NCBI GenBank assembly: GCA_964475685.1
Contig: CAYYXP010000118.1
Location: 1 to 10,819, forward strand
Source: CAVVWJ01 sp964475685
Lineage (GTDB): Bacteria; Gemmatimonadota; Gemmatimonadetes; Gemmatimonadales; GWC2-71-9
Length of the DNA: 10,819 bases
Direction: 5' to 3'
The translations under genes were made by a program, and so were the position numbers. Under the pieces are notes generated by a model that made no database searches, was not told the origin of the DNA, and saw only the letters and a program-made list of their open reading frames with translations. Shown one piece after another: positions 6,537 through 10,819 of the stretch (its first letter is position 1; the number at the start of each line of letters is the position of its first letter).

Positions 6537-7417
6537 GTCTCGTCCTTTCGGATCCAGCGCGCGGCGACGACGATGGCCGCGGCAATCGCGGCGGTGCCGA
6601 GCAGCCCGCCCTCGGGGCCGAAGGACCCTCCGGTGAGCCACGGCGGGCCGCCCATGGTGTAGTCGATGTAGGGAATGTCGAACGGGAGCCCGCTCACCGG
6701 CGCTCCGAGCGCCGCGAGGGCGGAGTTCCAGCCGAGGTGCGCCCCGAACGCCGTCCACATGCCGCCGGTCGTGTAGAACGCCAGGGACAGCATGACCCCG
6801 GCGAGGGCGATGTTGCCGATGGCCCGCGCGCTCACCTCGGGATTGCCGAGATGGAGCAGGCTGAACACCACCGAAAGAAGGACGACGGCCGCTGGCCGTC
6901 CCATCAGCCTGGCCAGCACGACCAGCGGCACGCCGCGGAACATGACTTCCTCGGCCAGCGCCGCGGGAGCGAGCAGCCCGACGGTGGTGAGCGCGCCGAC
7001 GGCGTAGTCGCCTGTGCTCCCGCTGTCCCTCACCCACGCCGCGCCGGCGACGACCACCCCAACCACCATGGCGACGGCCGCGGGAAGCGCGCCCAGGGCG
7101 AGCCCCATGATGAACGCGCGCGCCTTCCCGAAATTGATCTTCCAACGGAGGGTCCGGGCGTCGAGATGCATCACCTTCACCCCGACGACCCAGGTGGCCA
7201 ACCCGAACGCCAGCAGGAGGCCGAGGCCCTGCACCAGCGCGAGGAGCACCGGGGGATTACGGGCCACCTCCGCCGAGCTGAGCCCGCCCGCAAGGCGGCG
7301 GGCGAACGGGGCGAGACCGAGGAAGACGAGGACCAAGCCGAAGACGAAGAAGGCGACGACGGCGACGATCGCCTTGAGGACCGGTCGGACCCGCGAGGGG
7401 GGCGGCGCGCCGGTCAA
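6533..7417 (-). CDS. CPBP-family intramembrane metalloprotease
   Basis: This is a predicted integral membrane protein of 294 residues of the CPBP (CAAX prenyl protease 2 / bacteriocin-processing, Abi) family. About seven or eight hydrophobic segments can be seen, for example 15-36, 56-81, 102-127, 141-156, 163-188, 199-216 and 271-287. All three conserved motifs are present: EEVMFRG at 156-162 (Glu-Glu and Arg 161), FSLLHLG at 185-191 (His 189) and HLGWN at 227-231 (His 227, Asn 231). A hydrophilic loop with TGGSFGPEGGLLG (262-274) precedes the last helix, as in other members. The apparent start is TTG at 7417, overlapping the bioY stop as TTGA; no ATG or GTG occurs before the first helix. 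There is no Shine-Dalgarno sequence, so translation is probably coupled. The substrate is unknown. Prenylated CAAX proteins are unlikely in bacteria. Confidence 0.9.
   Translation of the reverse strand: MTGAPPPSRVRPVLKAIVAVVAFFVFGLVLVFLGLAPFARRLAGGLSSAEVARNPPVLLALVQGLGLLLAFGLATWVVGVKVMHLDARTLRWKINFGKARAFIMGLALGALPAAVAMVVGVVVAGAAWVRDSGSTGDYAVGALTTVGLLAPAALAEEVMFRGVPLVVLARLMGRPAAVVLLSVVFSLLHLGNPEVSARAIGNIALAGVMLSLAFYTTGGMWTAFGAHLGWNSALAALGAPVSGLPFDIPYIDYTMGGPPWLTGGSFGPEGGLLGTAAIAAAIVVAARWIRKDET
6543..6547 (-). promoter_or_regulatory. Shine-Dalgarno sequence of hbd
   Basis: AAGGA on the minus strand lies 6 bases before the ATG at 6536, inside the end of the CPBP gene. It decides the dehydrogenase start against the much longer open frame that continues upstream. 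Confidence 0.7.
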
Positions 7418-7980
7418 AGCAGCGCGCGGACTTTCGGTCCAGCCCCCAGGATGACGGCCGCCGCCAGCCCGACCTTGAGGAGATCACCGGTGAAGAACGG
7501 AACGAAGCCGATACGAAACGCCGCCGCGGGATTGCCGCCGAGGAGCGCCAGATGCGCGGTGCCGCCGAGATGGATTACGACCATGGCGAGGGCACAGAAG
7601 AGCAGCACGCGGCCGACACCGGCACCGGCCCGGCTCGACAGTCCCGCGACCGCTGCCGCAGCGGGAAAAGCCAGCAGATAGCCGCCGGTGGGGCCGATGA
7701 CGTGCATGAATCCGGCCGACCCGCCCGCGAACACCGGCATCCCGAGCATTCCCAAGGCGAGATACGCCGTGAGCGCCGCGGCTCCCGCGGCGGGGCCCAG
7801 CAGGCCGCCCACGACGAGAACCGCGAGGGGCTGCAGCGTCATGGGGACGGGGCTGAGCGGCACCGGCACCGCCACCTGGGCCGCCGCGGCCATGACGAGC
7901 ACCGCCGCTCCCACCGCCAGCGAGCGCTTGAGGACACCGGAGGGCGAGACGGCCACCGGCGACACGAGGGGAGCGTTCAT
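7414..7980 (-). CDS. bioY: Biotin transporter BioY (ECF-type substrate-binding component)
   Basis: BioY binds biotin in the membrane. It works alone or with an ECF energising module (EcfA/EcfT), neither of which is in this window. The 188-residue protein is the family's usual size, with about six hydrophobic helices. It shows the conserved VPLSPVPMTLQPLAVLVVGG at 40-59, GMLGMPVFAGGSAG at 77-90, GPTGGYLLAF at 96-105 and FTGDLLK at 163-169. The minus strand reads CTGTGATGAAC at the start, so either GTG at 7983 or ATG at 7980 may be used, both behind the same GGAG. I took the ATG, which overlaps the thiolase stop by one base. Its place beside acyl-CoA enzymes suggests supply of biotin to acyl-CoA carboxylases, an inference. 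I found no evident BirA or BioR operator upstream. Confidence 0.95.
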   Translation of the reverse strand: MNAPLVSPVAVSPSGVLKRSLAVGAAVLVMAAAAQVAVPVPLSPVPMTLQPLAVLVVGGLLGPAAGAAALTAYLALGMLGMPVFAGGSAGFMHVIGPTGGYLLAFPAAAAVAGLSSRAGAGVGRVLLFCALAMVVIHLGGTAHLALLGGNPAAAFRIGFVPFFTGDLLKVGLAAAVILGAGPKVRALL

Positions 7981-9170
7981 CACAGCATCTCCACGCTGAG
8001 GGCCACTGCGTTGCCGCCGCCGAGACAGAGCGTGGCCAGGCCGGTTGATCCGCCGCGGTCGCGCAGCGCGTACAGCAGGGTAGTCAGCACCCGCGCCCCG
8101 CTCGCGCCGATCGGGTGGCCGAGGGCCACCGCGCCGCCGTTGACGTTGACCCGGCCCCAGTCCCAGCCGAGCTCCCTGCCGTCGGCGATCGCCTGAACGG
8201 CGAACGCTTCATTGGCCTCGATGAGATCGTAGTCGCCGATCTTCGTGCCGCTGCGCGCCATGAGCGCGCGCACGGCGAGGACCGGGGCGAAGAAGAGGTC
8301 GCGCGGCTCCCCTCCGGCGACGGCGTAGCCGGTGACTCGCGCGAGCGGGGCGAGCCCGTGTGCCTTGGCGAAAGCCAGCGAGGCCACGGTCAGCGCGCTT
8401 CCGCCGTCATTCAGACCCGGGGCGTTCCCGGCGGTGACGGTGCCGCCGTCCTTCCGGAAGACGGGCTTGAGACGCGCGAGCGTTTCGGCACTCGTATCCT
8501 TGCGGGGAGACTCGTCGTTGGCCACGGTGGTCGGGCCGCCCTTGCCGGGGATCTGCACGGGGAGGATTTCCGCCTTGAACTTCCCTGCCTCCGCCGCGGC
8601 GATGGCCTTGCGGTGGCTGTCCACGGCAAACGCGTCCTGATCTTCGCGGCTCACCCCGGCCTTCTCCGCCGTGTACTCGGCATACTCGCCCATGTGGCAG
8701 CATCCGAAGCTGTCCCAGAGACCGTCGTGGATCATCCCGTCCACCATGGTCTGGTTCCCGGCCTTGACGCCGGTTCGCATTCCGTAGACGTAGTGCGGCG
8801 CGCCGGACATCGCTTCCTGCCCGCCGGCCACCACGCATTCGGCGTCACCGGCCTTGATCGCCTGGGAGGCGAGCATCACCGCCTTGAGGCCGGAGCCGCA
8901 GACCTTGTTGATCGTGAGGGCGGGGATGGCCGCCGGGAGGCCGGCGTGGATGAGTGCCTGGCGCGCGGGCGCCTGCCCGCTCCCTCCCTGCACCACCTGC
9001 CCCATGATCACTTCCTCGACCGCGGCCGGATCGATCCGGGCGCGGCCCACCGCTTCGCGGATGACCATCGCGCCGAGCTGCGGGGCGGTGAACGAGGAGA
9101 GCCCGCCGAGGTACCGGCCGATGGGCGTGCGTACGGCGGAAAGAATGACGGGTGTGGTGCTATCGCCCAC
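7980..9170 (-). CDS. Acetyl-CoA C-acetyltransferase (biosynthetic-type thiolase)
   Basis: This thiolase condenses two acetyl-CoA to acetoacetyl-CoA, or cleaves 3-ketoacyl-CoA in the reverse direction, in the cytoplasm. The 396 residues match the standard thiolase length. It shows ILSAVRTPIGRYLGGL at 9-24, NKVCGSGLKAV at 88-98 with the acyl-accepting Cys 91, VAGGQEAMSGAPHY at 114-127, NEAFAVQ at 320-326, NVNGGAVALGHPIGASGAR at 342-360 with catalytic His 352, and LCLGGGNAVAL at 381-391 with Cys 382. All three catalytic residues are present. The start appears to be GTG at 9170 with GGAG 9 bases before it; there is no usable ATG upstream in frame. It probably supplies the dehydrogenase encoded three genes downstream. 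Sequence alone does not separate acetyl-CoA-specific (atoB/phaA) from longer-chain (fadA) use, so I give no symbol. Acetyl-CoA acetyltransferase is the best fit by length and motifs. Confidence 0.95.
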   Translation of the reverse strand: MGDSTTPVILSAVRTPIGRYLGGLSSFTAPQLGAMVIREAVGRARIDPAAVEEVIMGQVVQGGSGQAPARQALIHAGLPAAIPALTINKVCGSGLKAVMLASQAIKAGDAECVVAGGQEAMSGAPHYVYGMRTGVKAGNQTMVDGMIHDGLWDSFGCCHMGEYAEYTAEKAGVSREDQDAFAVDSHRKAIAAAEAGKFKAEILPVQIPGKGGPTTVANDESPRKDTSAETLARLKPVFRKDGGTVTAGNAPGLNDGGSALTVASLAFAKAHGLAPLARVTGYAVAGGEPRDLFFAPVLAVRALMARSGTKIGDYDLIEANEAFAVQAIADGRELGWDWGRVNVNGGAVALGHPIGASGARVLTTLLYALRDRGGSTGLATLCLGGGNAVALSVEML

Positions 9171-9201
9171 GGGGAACCACTCCGGTTGAGGTCGGATGTG
9201 C

Positions 9202-9233
9202 GGAGAAGATAACCCGTGACCGGTGCCTCCTCC
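9202..9233 (-). other. Possible RNA hairpin between thrS and the thiolase gene
   Basis: In the 66-base gap the minus strand reads GGAGGAGG (9233-9226), 16 bases, then TCTTCTCC (9209-9202). The arms can pair over 8 positions (6 Watson-Crick, 2 G-U), and ACC/GGT can add 3 inner pairs. No T-run follows, so this is not a classical Rho-independent terminator. GGAGGAGG resembles a strong Shine-Dalgarno sequence, but no start codon lies at a usable distance. Confidence 0.35.
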
Positions 9234-9236
9234 AGT

Positions 9237-10819
9237 TCACGGAGCCAGGGCGCGGGTCCGCACCTCGTCGGTCACGCGGGCGAGAAACGCGTCCACCGCC
9301 ATCACTTCCTGCTTCTTCCCCGCCCCGCGCACACGCAGCGCCAGGCTATCGCTTTCGGCCTCGCGCTGCCCCACGATGGCCATATAGGGGACCTTGCCGA
9401 CCTCTCCCTCCCGGATCCGGTAGTTGAGCGTCTCGCTCCGGTCGTCGAGGTGCGCCCGGATGCCGGCGGCGGTGAGCCGCTCCACCAGTCGCCGGCCGGC
9501 CTCGGTCTGGGCATCGGAGATCGGAATCACCCGCACCTGCTCGGGAGAGAGCCAGACCGGGAACGCCCCCGCGAAGTGCTCGATGAGAATGGCGATGAAG
9601 CGCTCGAACGACCCGCTCACGGCCCGGTGGATCACCACCGGCCGGTGCTCGGTGTTGTCGTCGCCGACATAGTGGAGGTTGAACCGCTCGGGGGCCGCGT
9701 AGTCTAGCTGGATGGTGCCGAGCTGCCAGCTGCGTCCGATCGAGTCCATCACGTCGAAGTCGATCTTGGGCCCGTAGAACGCGCCGTCTCCCGGCTTCAC
9801 CTCGTAGGCCATCCCGGTCGCCTCCAGCGCGCCGCGCAGCGCCTCCTCGGCGCGGTCCCACATGTCATCGGTCCCGATCCGTGTCTCCGGGCGAGTCGCG
9901 AACTTGAGCCTGGCCTCCAGGCCGAACGTCCGGTAGTAATCGAGGATGAAGTCCATCAGGAACTTCACCTCGTCCTTGATCTGGCTTTCGGTGAGGAAAA
10001 CGTGGCAATCATCCTGCTGGAACTGCCGGACGCGCGTGAGCCCCGACAACGCCCCCGTCACCTCGTTGCGGTGCAGGACGTCGAAGGTCACGTACCGGAG
10101 CGGCAGCTCCCGGTAGGAGTGCTTCTTCGCGAGAAAGAGCAGGTAGTGCGACGGGCAGTTCATGGGCTTCAGCGAGGCGTCGGGCTCTCCCGACTCCTTG
10201 TTGAGCACCATGAACATGTTCTCCCGATACTTCCCCCAGTGCCCGGACAGCTCCCACAGCATCTTGCTGTAGATCAGCGGCGTCTTGATCTCCTTGAACG
10301 CCGCTTTCTGCCGCTCGCGAATGAAGTCGGTGAGCACGTTGTAGAGGATGGTGCCGCGCTCGGTCCAGAACGCCGAACCCGGCGCCGACGGATGGAACAT
10401 GAAGAGATCGAGCTCGCGCCCCACCCGGCGATGGTCCCGCTTGCGCGCCTCCTCCAGCCGGTGGAGGTAGGCGTCCAGCTCGTCCTTCTTGAACCAGGCG
10501 GTCCCGTAGATGCGCTGCAGCATCTGCCGGCGCTCGTCGCCCCGCCAGTACGCGCCGGCGGCGGAGAGCAGCTTGAAGTGCTTGAGGCGCCCTGTCCGCG
10601 GGATGTGGGGGCCGCGGCACAGGTCGGTGAAGGGGCCGTCGGTGTAAACGGTGATCGTCTCGTCGTCGCCGAGCTCGGAGATCCGTTCGAGCTTGAGCGG
10701 ATCGTCGGCGAACCGCCGATTGGCCTCCTCCCGATTCACGACCTCCCGGACGAACGGGTAGTCCCGCTGCGCCACGTCGGCCATCCTGGCCTCGAGTCGC
10801 TCGAGATCCTCCGGCGTGT
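9237..10819 (-). CDS. thrS: Threonyl-tRNA synthetase, N-terminus cut by window edge
   Basis: ThrRS charges tRNA-Thr and edits mischarged Ser-tRNA-Thr. 526 residues are visible of about 640. The frame continues past the internal ATG at 10784 to the edge (…TPEDLERLEAR), so that ATG is not the start. Numbering from that Met: editing-domain TDLCRGPHIP at 53-62 (catalytic-site Cys and His), GAYWRGD at 77-83, MLQRIYGTAW at 88-97, motif 2 region LHRNEVTGALSGLTRVRQF at 237-255, and motif 3 IHRAVSGSFERF at 385-396. The zinc ligands are Cys 210 (PMNCPSH), His 261 (DDCHVF) and His 386. The anticodon-binding domain runs from about 415 to the end. The TGS domain and HxxxH editing motif lie outside the window. 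Most ThrRS have Gly or Phe after CP in PMNCPGH; Ser here is a minor variant. infC-rpmI-rplT, which often follow thrS, are absent. Confidence 0.98.
   Translation of the reverse strand, partial: TPEDLERLEARMADVAQRDYPFVREVVNREEANRRFADDPLKLERISELGDDETITVYTDGPFTDLCRGPHIPRTGRLKHFKLLSAAGAYWRGDERRQMLQRIYGTAWFKKDELDAYLHRLEEARKRDHRRVGRELDLFMFHPSAPGSAFWTERGTILYNVLTDFIRERQKAAFKEIKTPLIYSKMLWELSGHWGKYRENMFMVLNKESGEPDASLKPMNCPSHYLLFLAKKHSYRELPLRYVTFDVLHRNEVTGALSGLTRVRQFQQDDCHVFLTESQIKDEVKFLMDFILDYYRTFGLEARLKFATRPETRIGTDDMWDRAEEALRGALEATGMAYEVKPGDGAFYGPKIDFDVMDSIGRSWQLGTIQLDYAAPERFNLHYVGDDNTEHRPVVIHRAVSGSFERFIAILIEHFAGAFPVWLSPEQVRVIPISDAQTEAGRRLVERLTAAGIRAHLDDRSETLNYRIREGEVGKVPYMAIVGQREAESDSLALRVRGAGKKQEVMAVDAFLARVTDEVRTRALAP

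Noticed and set aside
6537..7145. N-terminal extension of the dehydrogenase frame (202 codons)
   Set aside because: It lies inside the CPBP gene, is Arg-rich, and precedes the Rossmann motif that normally opens this family.
8115..9212. 365-residue plus-strand open frame opposite the thiolase gene
   Set aside because: Antisense shadow with no family similarity; the thiolase strand carries all catalytic residues.
1..10819. Defence system, CRISPR array, insertion sequence or biosynthetic cluster
   Set aside because: No direct-repeat array, transposase, nuclease, toxin or synthase motif was found. The CPBP (Abi-named) protein alone is not evidence of phage defence.

Overview
The window is GC-rich bacterial chromosomal DNA. 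All eleven recognisable genes lie on the minus strand, so they are transcribed from right to left. No stretch longer than about 80 bases lacks a gene. I see no rRNA, tRNA, CRISPR array, insertion sequence or phage gene. The Minf_1886-type protein (a family I know mainly from Planctomycetes, Verrucomicrobia and relatives), the very high GC and the tight gene packing suggest a Gemmatimonadota-like or other under-cultured GC-rich phylum. That assignment is inference; no 16S gene or other marker here settles it.

Layout in the direction of transcription. (1) 10819 to 9237: threonyl-tRNA synthetase, cut at its N-terminus by the window edge, followed by a 66-base gap that may fold into a hairpin. 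(2) 9170 to 5685: a four-gene overlapping cluster of acetyl-CoA C-acetyltransferase, the biotin transporter BioY, a CPBP-family membrane protease and 3-hydroxybutyryl-CoA dehydrogenase. (3) An 80-base gap, 5605 to 5684. (4) 5604 to 1: a compact run of ribose-5-phosphate isomerase B, serine hydroxymethyltransferase, a Minf_1886-family protein, a 64-residue zinc-ribbon protein, bifunctional NAD(P)H-hydrate epimerase/dehydratase, a secreted beta-propeller protein and the first 52 codons of thiamine-monophosphate kinase (thiL), which runs off the left edge.

The thiolase and the dehydrogenase catalyse consecutive steps of acetyl-CoA condensation and reduction (or, in reverse, beta-oxidation). BioY imports the cofactor of the acyl-CoA carboxylases that use the same CoA pools. 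The second run is housekeeping metabolism: pentose phosphate interconversion, one-carbon units, repair of damaged NAD(P)H and thiamine diphosphate synthesis. Start and stop codons overlap or lie within 16 bases at every junction inside the two runs, so each is probably one transcription unit with translational coupling. Two starts appear to be TTG and one GTG.

Most of the window is ordinary core metabolism and I found no clear novel system. The least explained parts are the Minf_1886/zinc-ribbon pair between glyA and nnr, the secreted propeller between nnr and thiL, and the bioY-CPBP pair between two CoA enzymes.
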